DNA from: Aphrocallistes beatrix
Lineage: Eukaryota > Porifera > Hexactinellida > Sceptrulophora > Aphrocallistidae
Reading direction: 5' to 3'
Assembly (NCBI GenBank): GCA_963281255.1
Contig: OY725494.1
Coordinates: 2,121,934-2,185,933 of the forward strand
DNA: 64,000 nucleotides
The notes beneath the pieces are model-generated. The model searched no databases, was not told where the DNA came from, and saw nothing but the letters and a program-made list of their open reading frames with translations. Within the stretch, counting starts at the first letter, position 1. Every line of letters begins with the position of its first letter. Made by a program: the position numbers and the translations under genes. This document shows, piece after piece, positions 33,300 to 44,293 of this stretch.

Positions 33300-35325
33300 A
33301 ACGCATATAACTTTAGTTCTCTTTTTAGCCAATTTCACATATCTAGCACCAACCTAGTACCAATGAACAAGAGAGAAGCTTTTGACTTTCTAAATTTATA
33401 TCAAGCAATTCGAGTCGCAAATAAAGCGTTTATGAAGGAATTTCAAGTGGAAGAGGATGAAGAGTGCAAAATCCGACGAAGGTTTACTGATCTTAAATCT
33501 CAACGTGAAGCATTCCGAAAGAAGGCAGATCTAAATACAGTCGAACCTGCTATAACGGCCACTCTATATAACGGTCACCAGTCTATAGCGGTCACCAATG
33601 AACAGTTCCGTCCGAAATTCCATAATATTGAACCTGTGTATAGCGGTCACCTGCTCAACGCGGCCAGCGGCCACCCGTTTGTAGTCCCTTACTGACTCTA
33701 AAAATGTGTATAACGGCCACTACCTGTCTATACGGCCACTACCTGTCTATAGCGGCCATCACCTTTTTCAACTTTTTCAACTTTTTATGTGTTTATTACA
33801 GGGCCTGTCACGAACCATAAACAAAAAAGTTCAAGAAATTACTTCAAGTAATGGATTTCTAAAAACTTGATATTTATTGCACTATGTTGATACCTTTTGG
33901 GGATTAAGACAATCACCTGTATATAACGGTCACCTGTGTATAACGGCCAATTTTGTCCAGTCCCTTGGGTGGCCGTTATATACAGGTTCCACTGTACTTG
34001 GGAAAACATGTTATTCTATTCTATACATGATTCTAGTCTTCAAAAGAAACGAATTACTGAAGGAAGTATTATATTCGAAATTGAGTTGCAACAAGAGGTG
34101 AAGAAACCTCTTTCTTAATTAACATTAAAATGGCTAAAAGTTAGGTTCTTTTTGGATTTAGTGAATACCATTGCTTATCGCGAAGATGTTTACTATTGCC
34201 ACTTATGTTTTCCAAGTTATTTCCAACGAGGCTGAAGATAAAGAAACTACACAATCATGCAAAGAGCTCACTGCCAAAGACAATATTAGAACAACACTAG
34301 TGTATTACCATTCGACAAATCACTATTTTTGCTTGATTATCTTGAAATAGGTAAAAGAAAGTATATACAAAGTAAACTATGTAAACCAGAAAATATCATA
34401 TTTCCACCATACAATAAGATCGCTAACTATCGTGCAGATCTAAGTCTCTCCTCTGAAATATTTGAAATCATAAACCCGACAACATCAAGATAGGGATTGG
34501 AATTTCCTACAAAAATATTTGAAACACACTACATTTAGATTGATTGAATCTTTACCGCAGCTTCAAGATTCTAAGTTTCCTCTTACCGTTAAAGTTTCTG
34601 ATGGACTATATGGTTCAGGACCCCATACGCTTTATAATCAATACCAGTGTAATTCAGAATTCATTACGAAGAGTTTCATTTTAAGATTATTTCCGTGATT
34701 GATTCCTCTGCGAACACAGTTTGGTCAAATGATAGTCCAAATTCGCCATTTTGTATATGCCGTTGCACTTTTGGCCCAGAAGGAAAACCAGGAAAGCATC
34801 AAATTCCTAATGGATACTATCATTAATCTCAATGTAGTACTAATAGAGCAAGAGAAGATTTTGATTCCTCAAGGTGAAATCAATTTCAAAATTCTTCGCA
34901 CAATGTTTGACGGTAAGATGTCGAGTATATTGAGTGGAGCTGGTGGTGCACATTGTCAGCTTTGTACTGCTAGCTTCGCTGATTTGAAAGATTTACAACT
35001 AGTCAGGACAGGTTTTACAATTAATAGGACGATATCTTCTGCAAGAGAAATTTTCTCTTCTGTACACACCGAAGAATTTTCGACGTGTACACGAACCATT
35101 ATCTGAGATAGATATTATACTTGCATTCCCACTTCATACATATTTGCGTGTTTCGATGGTTCATGCTTCAAGTATACCATCTAGTCAGGAACATTCAAAT
35201 GGGCGCCAACATCACAACTGAATAAAATAGTCGATGCATTTTGTATCACAACTGTTATTCGAGAAAACAGGGCTGAGAATAGATCAACCTCAACTCGGAC
35301 AAACAGAAAAAAAATCATTGAGTTT
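33300..35325 (+). pseudogene. RAG1/Transib-like transposase fossil
   Basis: Fragments in several frames follow RAG1/Transib order. A zinc-like Y-Y-C-H-L-C-F piece lies near 34185. It is followed by a K-R-K-Y-I-Q-S-K...P-P-Y-N-K-I segment (34345-34430) of Transib type. V-S-D-G-L-Y-G-S-G-P follows (Asp codon 34600) at the place of the first catalytic Asp. M-F-D-G-K-M-S-S (Asp codon 34909) comes next, followed by G-G-A-H-C-Q-L-C-T, like the C-x2-C zinc ligands after the second catalytic Asp in RAG1. The two Asp codons are in the same frame, 103 codons apart (108 in RAG1, from memory). L-H-T-Y-L-R-V and G-L-R-I-D-Q-P follow near 35130-35290. The third acidic residue and the C-terminus are absent. 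An in-frame TGA near 34696, frame changes near 35085 and 35150, and a nested MITE show it is dead. Whether 33300-33537 belongs to it is uncertain. Confidence 0.55.
33538..33994. mobile_element. pogo-type MITE, GGCCGTTATA family, exact TA duplication
   Basis: The ends CAGTCGAACCTGCTATAACG and the complement ending in GGTTCCACTG are flanked by TA (33536-33537, 33995-33996). It is a 457-bp relative of 22581-22984. It splits an open frame, which continues after it. Confidence 0.88.
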
Positions 35326-35462
35326 TAATATATAAGATATACACCTCTAGAAACGGGGTGAAGATATATCAATGTCAATATCTAATCATATTAAGTACGT
35401 AATTGAATAAATTTTAAAGTATGCAAAATATAATCAGAACTTCCTTTTAATGCCACTTTTGC

Positions 35463-35665
35463 AGGCCACCTCGAACGACACAAATTAGGCCAATCGTCTC
35501 GATTTTGTTCAATCAAAGCAAACAAACGAATTCAAAACGTAGACTTAAATAAAAACGCTGACAAAATTATTCATAATGGGCGAATCTATTTAGATAAGGC
35601 TCAGTGTCGGCTGTCAATGGGAAATGGACACATTGCCCCATCTCTCAAAAGTATCAAGATCCCTG
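35463..35665 (+). other. Orphan exon-like open stretch
   Basis: About 68 codons stay open after a good acceptor (CCACTTTTGCAG) and end at a strong donor (CCTG followed by GTAAGT). The peptide is basic and cysteine-poor (H-L-E-R-H-K-L at the start, K-S-I-K-I-P-G at the end). No partner exon was found and I do not recognise it. It could belong to a transposon or a host gene. Confidence 0.25.
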
Positions 35666-35765
35666 GTAAGTCAAAAGGTATCTTAATATTAATGGGATTC
35701 TATTATCATTCTCTCGGCAAAGTATCACCAAACCTAGTATACACACACCTTAATAACAAATGACT

Positions 35766-37395
35766 TGATTTTCGGATGCCATTCAGTAAAAACAAATATT
35801 AATGCCTAATTTTTTATTAGAATAGGTGTAAAATATAAGCATCAAAACCCATCAAGTGGCGTCTCACGACTCCTAAAGTGGTCCGCCATTTCCTTTACCT
35901 CTATATTCCCGGTCCGGGAACTCCTATACCCAGTAATACTGGGCAAAAAAAGTGGCCTCATCAAAGCCGGACCAGCCGGACAGGCTCCTACGCCTATGCT
36001 ATCAAAATTGAACTGTTTCAAAAATGGTTTAATAAAAAAGGTATCTATATGAGAGCTATACTTTCTGTAAAGACATTGTATTATGATTATTTTGTGCGGG
36101 ATTTAGAACAAAGATATTGCTCGTTACCTGAAAATGGAAGCCATGTTGGATCTGGCCCTTTATCGGTAAATACTTTAACGGCAGTAAATATTTTATCGGT
36201 AAATACTATTTAAGGAGACTTTAAGTATGATAATTAAATGTGATTCAGGAATATTTCCACCAAGTTTCATCTTCCCTATTTTCCCTCCCCAAAGTCCTAA
36301 ATTTTCTGTACTATATAGATTTCATTTGTAAAGTTGTACATTTTTGGAATTTCCCTTAATATTCTCCGAATAGGGGGTCATTATAGTGGGTACCTGGAGA
36401 CCTCGGCCTAGGAGAATCGGCCACAAGGAGAACCTTATTTTTGTGTTTTAGAATAGTGTAAGAGACCCTAGCGGGGTCTGAAGTTTTTTTGTTCCGGTTT
36501 GGAAACATTCTTTTCTAATTTTAGAAATGTGGTGGTTTGGTCGATATGCCATATATTAAAAAGTCCTTAGCGCATGCGCTGATTTTCGGTTAGCCGTACA
36601 CTAATTGTCAACAATATATTTCCGAATTTTATAGAATATTGGAATACATAAATAGGGGTTGGGCCAAAGAGAACAAGCTTATAACGTTGCTAGAATTCAT
36701 AAGTGAAAGCGGGACCCAGGAAAAGTCAAAATTAGATCTAATACCCTTGCCCCCCCGCCCCCCCCCAGTTTTGGAATGCTAGAAACGCCAATGGAACTAG
36801 GTCCCCAATTTCTCTTTGCTACTATATAGTTCCATTTCATTGCTGAGAGTGAATTATGTATATAAGTGTGTTGTTGACTATTCCTTGGGGCTCAGTCTCA
36901 GACCAAAATTTTGTATTGGCTCAATGGGGCACTTTCAAATCCAGGGGGGGCTCGGATTCGTCATGTCCGTGATTATACGTACTGTCCGTGGTAGAAATGA
37001 CGGGTAATGGTTTCTATAGATATAGTTTCATTCAATTACGATTTCATTTGTTTCTATTTTCTCTAATAAATGAACATTCCAAACATTTTGAAATGTAATT
37101 ATTAACATTGTTCAGATGTATTGCAACAAACAGCACATGCGCTAAAGGGCAACAGTGCATGAGCTAAGGACTTTCTAATACCTCCGATTTTCCTGATGAC
37201 ATCGTGAGTGATTTCGACAATTGAGATGAAAAAGAATAGTGCCAGAACCCGGATAAGGAGACCATTTTTGTGTTTTAGTTTCTCAAGATTCGGATTTGCG
37301 TAACGCCGAGTTTGCATTGTGCCAAGTTCTCCCATAGCCCGAGTACGCCTATGGAGCGAGTTCGTTTTGGATCGTAATAAGGACAAGATCAAAGG
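35766..37395. other. No gene; scattered repeat pieces
   Basis: A CGGACC/GGCCGG-containing remnant at 35845-35998 resembles a hAT MITE, though ends are not resolved. AAAGTCCTTAGCGCATGC (36567-36584) has an inverted partner at about 37152-37175, suggesting an old inverted-end element of ~0.6 kb. A C-rich run lies at 36748-36769. No coding region was recognised. Confidence 0.35.
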
Positions 37396-37520
37396 GAAAA
37401 AATATAAAATTACAGCCGTTTGCCTCCGTCATAAAGGCACCTCGATACCACGTGAGTATAGTCTGACATAAAATAGGTGCCTTTATGACGGAGGCAAACG
37501 GCTGTAATTTTATATTTTTT
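37396..37520. mobile_element. Palindromic MITE, AGCCGTTTGCC family, short form
   Basis: The arms TTACAGCCGTTTGCCTCCGT and its exact complement surround a reduced centre; the right arm is shorter than the left (the ACCACGTGAG segment is on one side only). It is the youngest-looking copy together with 10696-10869. Confidence 0.9.
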
Positions 37521-38194
37521 ATGAATATTAATATCAGTTCCTTTCCATAATTATTAAATTGTTTGCATAAAACCTATGTATTATATGTACTAGATTAATT
37601 AAGACAGCTTAACAATTGAAATCCTATTTTTAACTGCTTTGTAGAATAAATTCCATTCTCATTTATTATTTATTACGTACTTGTAAGTGAGAAAAGCAAA
37701 TTCAAGCGCTTGGAATGTATCACTCTGAAGCTTGAGTATTTACACTTCAAATTCGATCGATGTAATGAGAACTTACAATAGCTTGTGGTATACTAGTAGG
37801 CATTGGCTAAAAGTATTCACTGAAATATTCTATTCAAACTATATTTGGTATGAACTATCCCTTTTAAATTAATAATTATAAAGGGAAGAAATGGGTCTAG
37901 CAAAACTAAAATATACAAATAATATCTACATCGTCTGATTAATCTGATGAACTTGGTTTCGATTAAATGAGGTACGTATATTCATATTTATAAGCATAAA
38001 CACATAACATCCCACCACAATGCCACTATGACTCCGATTAAAAATATAATCTAATAAATATATTCTTATAGATGTATTAAACCCGTATGTGAAAATTCAT
38101 CCTTGTATCATGTGTACTTTAGTCAGAAATAACGAATGAATTTGAAATTTCTCTAAAATTATACAATTTGACCTGATCTTAGGTTTTAAAACGA
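37521..38194. other. No gene seen
   Basis: AT-rich sequence without recognisable features. Confidence 0.4.
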
Positions 38195-38481
38195 AAATTG
38201 TGAAAAAACTGGATAGGATCGAAAAAAATTTCGTTACACAAATTTGTTCAGAATCATTTGCTCTATCTTATGAGTGCATGTTTGAATAAATAAGTTGCAT
38301 ACTTTTTGAGCTATAAGCAAAAAGACACAAAGTGGCACAATTGTGTCGTGTAGTGTCGGATTGGAAGCCCAGAGTAACTTCGTGAGCCCATATACATTCC
38401 ACATCTTTGGTCCAAAAAGCGGCATTTCAACACTTATGGTATGACCTCTAGGCCCGTTACGGAGAAAAAAAAAAAAATAGA

Positions 38482-38950
<469 letters not shown>

Positions 38951-39486
38951 GTTTTATATTAATTCAAAATGTCATAAAGTGCTTATATGCCAAATTTCAT
39001 GTTAGTATCACGATTTGGACAGAATGTCTGTTTTTTTGTTCAATTTATCCGCTGTACTAATACTATGTACTCGTAATAACGTAATTATAATTAAACAGGA
39101 AAAGCTGGTCATATATAGCATTTGGATAGTCACTTGTTGATATTTATGCTATACCAATAACAGACTTTCGTAATTACTAGATTTAAATTTTAAAAAATTA
39201 AATACCTGCTACATAATTGAAGCTATTTCATTTCATATTAACCCTTGAAAACATTTGGGATTTTTCTATTTATAGTAGTAACCCCAAACTTGTATGGCTT
39301 CCCCGTTGAAAATGGCTTAAACCGGAAATGACGCAACACATTCCTGTGGCAAGCGTGGGTTAATTAATTAGTAATGAATGGCATTCCATTCTCACACGTA
39401 AAGTGATCATAGCTCAAAATATTCACAAGAAAAAAGGTTTCAAAACTGTGTTAAAAAGAAAACAAACCTAAAATAGTTGAAGCTTG
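38951..39486. other. No gene; repeat fragment at 39262-39352
   Basis: The stretch 39262-39352 (TATGGCTTCCCCGTTGAAAA region) is the partner of 1716-1790. The rest is AT-rich. Confidence 0.45.
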
Positions 39487-39810
39487 CTAGGAATATGTGG
39501 TAAGAGAGGGGACATGAAGAAAAATATCATTATTGGGTGCTGAATTAGTCTCAGACCATATCGTCCCATCTTTAGCAAATAAATTATTTATTTCATCGGA
39601 TTGGTCCATTAGACTAACCATAGAGGATTCGGGAGATGTTAGCTCATCTGAGCCAGACAAAGAGATATCAGATTCGCTTTCATTTATATCTAAACCATCC
39701 TCCGAACCAAGAGCTAAATCATCATCGGAATTGTAATCTAATACATAGGGCTGTAGTCGAAATGAAACGGTTCTTTTTCTCTTTGGGTACCTTTCAATAG
39801 CTTCAGCCAT
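39487..39810 (-). pseudogene. Possible piggyBac-type N-terminal fragment
   Basis: From an ATG at 39810 the peptide starts with a basic patch (Y-P-K-R-K-R-T-V-S-F-R). It then becomes strongly acidic and serine-rich (S-D-D-D-L, S-E-D-G-L-D, E-S-E-S-D-I-S) and ends with D-G-T-I-W-S-E-T. An acidic leader followed by D-G-T-x-W is what piggyBac N-termini look like. There is no catalytic region downstream on this strand, so it is a truncated remnant at best. A short (TA)n run lies just upstream. Confidence 0.35.
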
Positions 39811-40439
39811 TCTATTACCTAAAAATCTATCTATATATATATATATATACGATAAAAAAAACAACTTATGTATGTTTGTTTGTTTGTCCATAATTAATAG
39901 AAAAGACTAGACGTCGTAGAATGCTGAAAATTTGTACACAGGGGTAATTTTACACGCTGACAACGATCTATTGGTTTTCTAAGCGAAATTCGGGAAACTG
40001 ACGTCACAACGGGCGGGAATTTTGAATAACTTTCTATTTTTAACAGCATCTGTACGAGATTCAGTGTGTAGGTAGGAACCATTATGTTTAATCGTCCTAA
40101 TTTTCAAATGTTTCCATTAAAATTTGTAGATGTTATGGGATAAAATATATGTGTTATTGATAATAGACACTAAATTTAATGTGTTGGGGCATGACTGAAA
40201 TAAATTGCAAAATGCACATTAGGATTTCTTCGATGCATCGATTGAATTGTATAATTCTGTGATGTAATAGATTAAGGTTTTAATGCAGTGACATGAATTG
40301 AATAATGACTTTAACGTTTCTCAAAATATAAAAGGGAATGATGATTTCGAAATTGTATTTATTGAATCAAAGTTTCCATGAATTATAAGCAACTAAACTT
40401 GAATTCAAAACTGAATATTTAGGTTTAGATTTCCTTCGG
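39811..40439. other. No gene seen
   Basis: Only a (TA)9-like run (39832-39850) and a GTTTG run nearby stand out. Confidence 0.35.
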
Positions 40440-40565
40440 GATTGAAAGGCTGGAAAGGCAGTCGGCGAGGCCGCGTAGCGGCCGAGAGCGAACAAACAAA
40501 GGCCGCGAAGAGGCCTTTGTGAGTGAGCAGCCGCGCAGCGCTAGCAAGCAGCTTGCTAGTAGTAA
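40440..40565. repeat. GC-rich serial hairpin block
   Basis: Three consecutive hairpins lie within ~100 bases: GGCCGC/GCGGCC (loop GTA), CAAAGGCC/GGCCTTTG (loop GCGAAGA) and CTAGCAAG/CTTGCTAG (loop CAG). The block is an island in AT-rich DNA and resembles the heads of the GC-headed repeat family in style, but not base for base. Confidence 0.7.
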
Positions 40566-40732
40566 TGATAACTAAACGAACTTTATCTAGGAACGAAAGT
40601 TACATTGGTAGTTAAGATAATTAAATTTTAACAAATCCCAATTTGTCCCCACTACCGGTTCCTCTACGTCCCATGATCATGAGCCAGACCCCTCAAAATG
40701 AGGTTTCTGTTTCATCTGGAGGATTAATAGTA

Positions 40733-40851
40733 GGGTATTTCTAACCAGCAACCTAGGTTGTTATATAGAAAAGCTCGAGCAACCTAGATTGCGATAAAAA
40801 CACGGGATATACTATGTAAAAACCTAGGTTGGTTGCTATTTAGAAAAATCC
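40733..40851. mobile_element. Small MITE with AACCTAGGTT subterminal palindromes
   Basis: The ends GGGTATTTCTAACCAGCAAC and the complement of GGATTTTTCTAAATAGCAAC are inverted over ~26 bases, each followed by AACCTAGGTT. The target duplication is uncertain (TTAATAGTA-like on both sides). Confidence 0.55.
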
Positions 40852-41416
40852 TTAATTAATAGTATTGATTTTAATCGTATTGATTCATTTATATATAAGA
40901 TATAAATAAATCTTACTCAATATTGATGTGTATTTTAATTTGATGTAAAATAACAGGTACAGTAGAACCTCTATAAGTGGGGTCTCTATATGTGGGGGGA
41001 CCTCTATAAGTGGGGCAATTTTTTGACATATTTGCTCATTTCCATACAGATAAACCTCCATAAGTGGGGAAGTGCCATTATGCGGGGAATGGGGTGACTT
41101 TTAGGCTAATAATACCTCACGATACTAAGATTAACCTCTATATGTGGGGAATATGATAGGAGTTTTTCTATGCGAAATTGGATATTAATCAAAACAACCG
41201 TTCACAGATGAATCGGAACTTGGGATTGTGCTATACCATTTGCTGGAAATTTCGTGCCTCACAAATCAACCCTTTCTCATATCATTACACCCTTAATAAA
41301 CCATTCTTTGTTTTATCTACTAATGTACTGATTAATGTACTAAACAATGTACCAAACAATGTACTTACTAAAATCTAAAATGGCTACTGATAAGTATGAA
41401 CCCTTGTTATATAGTA

Positions 41417-42961
41417 TTAGTCTGAAGGGAAAAACGTATCAATCTTGCTCTGTTTCAAACTTTTTTCGACCATGATCTTTGTTTTTCTAATTGTGCTTGA
41501 AACCCAATCTGCTTCTACATGCATAGAATGGTGTAAGAAAAATGTCTCCAAATCGAACAGGATACGAGTTGCTTCTCTGGCACTCACTAGTGGAGGTTCA
41601 GTGATATTATCCAAGCTCTCAAAAGATTCCTCAAGTAACTCATTCTCTATACTCATTGATTCATCCTCTCGAAAGGCTTCCAGCTCTTCATTCATTAGAA
41701 CATTTACATCTACATATTCGGAAGGATTAGCCATTTCGTTTTCTTCTTGCATGAGAGCTAGTTCCTCATAAGGTATTTGGATGGTTTCATCTTCGGTTGG
41801 ATTGTGGATAGGATTCTCCGGGTCATGTTGCATAAAACCAGCTTTCTCAAAGCAGCGAATCACAGTGTTAGAGTTATGAAGGGTATTCCAAGCTCGGGAA
41901 ATCCATACACATGCCCGAAGAACATCAATACCGTCAATTGGATCTTTGTCCATCATAAGCATTGTTCCCATATGCTCATGAAGATATTTTCGATAGCGAA
42001 TTTTCAAGGCACACCCAATACCCTGATCCACAGGCTGAACTATAGAAGTACAGTTAGCGGGAAGCCACTTCACTTTCACATGAGTCAGTAAACTTTCAGC
42101 ATCGTGATAACCACATTGATGTCCTGCAAAGTTGTCTAAAAAAAGAAGAATGTGTCTCTTTTGGAAGGCCATTTGATTGTTAAAAGACAAAATCCACTCA
42201 GAAAATAACTCACTGGTCATCCATCCTTTTCTGCTGGCTCTCCATTGGATGCAGTTTGGCAATCGATTATAATCATAATCTATCTTCTTAAACGCACGGG
42301 GTTTGAGGGCTGTATTTATTACCGTCACTTGTTCCATATGCCCATCCATTGCCGCCACGATGTATAGAGTAAGCCTCTTTTTATCCATTTTTGTACCAGC
42401 TGGATCATCTCCCTTGCATAAAATAGTCTTACGACCAGATTGCAGGTAGTACAGTCCTACTTCATCTCCGTTCAGAATATTTTTAGCTTCATAATTCTCC
42501 AATATGCCAGGTAATCTAGACTTGAATTCTTCAGCATTAGCGATGGGCGCTGATGCCCTCTCACCTTGTAGCGACATGCAGATCAGTTGGTTCCTCTGCT
42601 TGAATTTTTCGAGCCAACCTTGAGAAGCTTTGAATTCTACTCCTAACTCTTTCTCAGCAAATGTCTCAGCTGCATTGCAGATCATTGGGCCAGTGACGAC
42701 AGCGTTGTGGAGACGGCAGCGTTTTACAAAGTTCATTACATATGCCTCAAGATCATCAGATTTAACTTTGATGAATTCAGGGTCCATAGACAATAACTTT
42801 TCCATATCCTTGCGAACTCTTCCCACAGTACCTTTACTCGAGTTATATTTCCTGACCGCTTCGGACTCTGTCATTCCCTTTCTTAGCTCCAATGCCATTG
42901 AACGTTTCTCTAACAAATCTAGTTGCTCTCTCTTCGAACCACCTGAACTCTGATTTTCCAT
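41417..42961 (-). CDS. Tigger/pogo-family DDE transposase, 514 aa
   Basis: The start chosen is the ATG at 42961 (M-E-N-Q-S-S-G); the frame is open 37 codons further upstream, but that part is hydrophobic and unlike the family. Residues ~10-60 form the psq-like helix-turn-helix and ~65-130 the CENP-B-type DNA-binding domain (S-Q-G-W-L-E-K-F). The DDE domain has D166 in L-N-G-D-E-V-G-L, D276 in L-F-L-D-N-F-A-G-H and D312 in Q-P-V-D-Q-G, giving D-x35-D. The C-terminal third is acidic. Length, order and all three acidic residues match a working enzyme, which would cut and paste at TA in the nucleus. No frameshift or stop was found. It is single-exon. Inserted MITEs lie upstream of the start and may affect expression. 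Confidence 0.95.
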   Translation of the reverse strand: MENQSSGGSKREQLDLLEKRSMALELRKGMTESEAVRKYNSSKGTVGRVRKDMEKLLSMDPEFIKVKSDDLEAYVMNFVKRCRLHNAVVTGPMICNAAETFAEKELGVEFKASQGWLEKFKQRNQLICMSLQGERASAPIANAEEFKSRLPGILENYEAKNILNGDEVGLYYLQSGRKTILCKGDDPAGTKMDKKRLTLYIVAAMDGHMEQVTVINTALKPRAFKKIDYDYNRLPNCIQWRASRKGWMTSELFSEWILSFNNQMAFQKRHILLFLDNFAGHQCGYHDAESLLTHVKVKWLPANCTSIVQPVDQGIGCALKIRYRKYLHEHMGTMLMMDKDPIDGIDVLRACVWISRAWNTLHNSNTVIRCFEKAGFMQHDPENPIHNPTEDETIQIPYEELALMQEENEMANPSEYVDVNVLMNEELEAFREDESMSIENELLEESFESLDNITEPPLVSAREATRILFDLETFFLHHSMHVEADWVSSTIRKTKIMVEKSLKQSKIDTFFPSD

Positions 42962-43283
42962 TATGTATATAATATCTAATATTGAAGTATTTTTGAAAAA
43001 ATGATGAAATGAATATAAGTAAGGATAGCATTTGAAATTACTACATAGATAATTCTGCGAAATTGTAGGCATATCTTTCGATAATATATATATAATTATA
43101 TACGCATACGTGTATGTATATATAAAATACGCGTAAACAGATCAACCAAAATTACTAAATCGTAAGAAAGTAATAATAAATTTTAGGGAAAGTAGAATAG
43201 AGAATTCTCATAGTAATACTAAGGCAAGCTTGTTTTATGGGAATATTACAATTGGAATCATAAGTGGGGAATGGGGGAGTAAA

Positions 43284-43658
43284 AAATGTCGGATTAGCAA
43301 ATTGTCGGATTATCGAATAACCTCCATAATCCGACATTTGTGGAAAATCAGCAAAATGTCGGATTATAGAAGTAAAATAACCTCCACAATCCGACAATAT
43401 TTGATAGACGAATAATTTGTCGGATTATGGAGGTGAAATAACCCCCATAATCCGACATTATTTGATAGACGAAAAAAATGTCGGATTATACAGGTCGAAT
43501 TTGCATTACTGGAAAATCATTAAATTGTCGGATTCCGGAATAGCGAGGTGTCGGATTATAGAGGTTGTTTTCTATAGAAAAACGATCCGTGAACAAAAAA
43601 AATGTCGGTTTAGAGAAATGTCGGATTACAGAGGTGTCGGATTACGGAGGTTTCACTG
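43284..43658. mobile_element. Truncated pogo-type MITE, TGTCGGATTA family, nested in Tigger
   Basis: The right end GAGGTTTCACTG is followed by TA. TGTCGGATTA or its complement occurs about twelve times through the element. No matching left end exists, so the left side is deleted or recombined. Confidence 0.65.
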
Positions 43659-43671
43659 TATTTCTTTATGA

Positions 43672-43846
43672 CAGTGGTCTTCAAACTGGGGTACGCGTAC
43701 CCCTGGGGGTACGCGAGCTCTCTTTGAGACGAGTCTGTTAAGTATGTTATATCTCATTCAACCATAATTTCTCCTTACTTGGGGGTACGCGTAAAGTTCA
43801 AAAAATAGCCAGGGGGTACGCTGGGAAAAAAGTTTGAAGACCACTG
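43672..43846. mobile_element. hAT-type MITE nested in Tigger, exact 8-bp duplication
   Basis: The ends CAGTGGTCTTCAAACT and AGTTTGAAGACCACTG are perfect inverted repeats flanked by CTTTATGA on both sides. GGGGGTACGCG repeats lie inside. It is 175 bp. Confidence 0.93.
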
Positions 43847-44293
43847 CTTTATGAGTTAGATAGTATAGTCATTGTCTATCATGACAATTTTGAGTAGTTA
43901 GATTCATTCTTAGAAGTTAGTAATCTTGCTTTGACGATCGAAACTGAAGATTTTCGTAATAAATCTTGAAGTCGATTGGTTAAAGTCATAATTTTGGGAA
44001 TTTCTTCCGAAATTTTTTAAAAAACAATAATTTTCAATCAGAATTCCCCACTGATGGAGATTAATTTTAATGGTGTAATGTATTCTTAGTTGAAAAGTGC
44101 CCCCCATTCCCCAATTCCTCATTTATAGAGGTTCATTTGTATGGAAATGCAAGATGATACGAAAATGCCCCATTTATAGAGACCCCACTTAGAGAGATTC
44201 TACTGTATAATGATATCCATAGCAACGCATGTTTCATCAATCAACTTTTAGATCTCTAAGATTCTCACACTTGCTTCTGGTAAGATGTGTTAA

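Larger units (their letters stand above)
40960..44205 (-). mobile_element. Tigger/pogo element, ends and gene intact
   Basis: The ends CAGTAGAACCTCTATAAGTG and GAGATTCTACTG are inverted and flanked by TA (40958-40959, 44206-44207). CCTCTATAAGTGGGG or close variants recur at least five times just inside the left end. The transposase gene is uninterrupted. Two later MITEs lie upstream of it (43284-43658, 43672-43846). A truncated sister copy ends at 52005. Confidence 0.9.

Noticed and set aside
34699-35106. A free-standing 135-residue gene
   Set aside because: It is the middle of the RAG1/Transib-like remnant; its apparent Met is an upstream TTG-type start after an in-frame stop.
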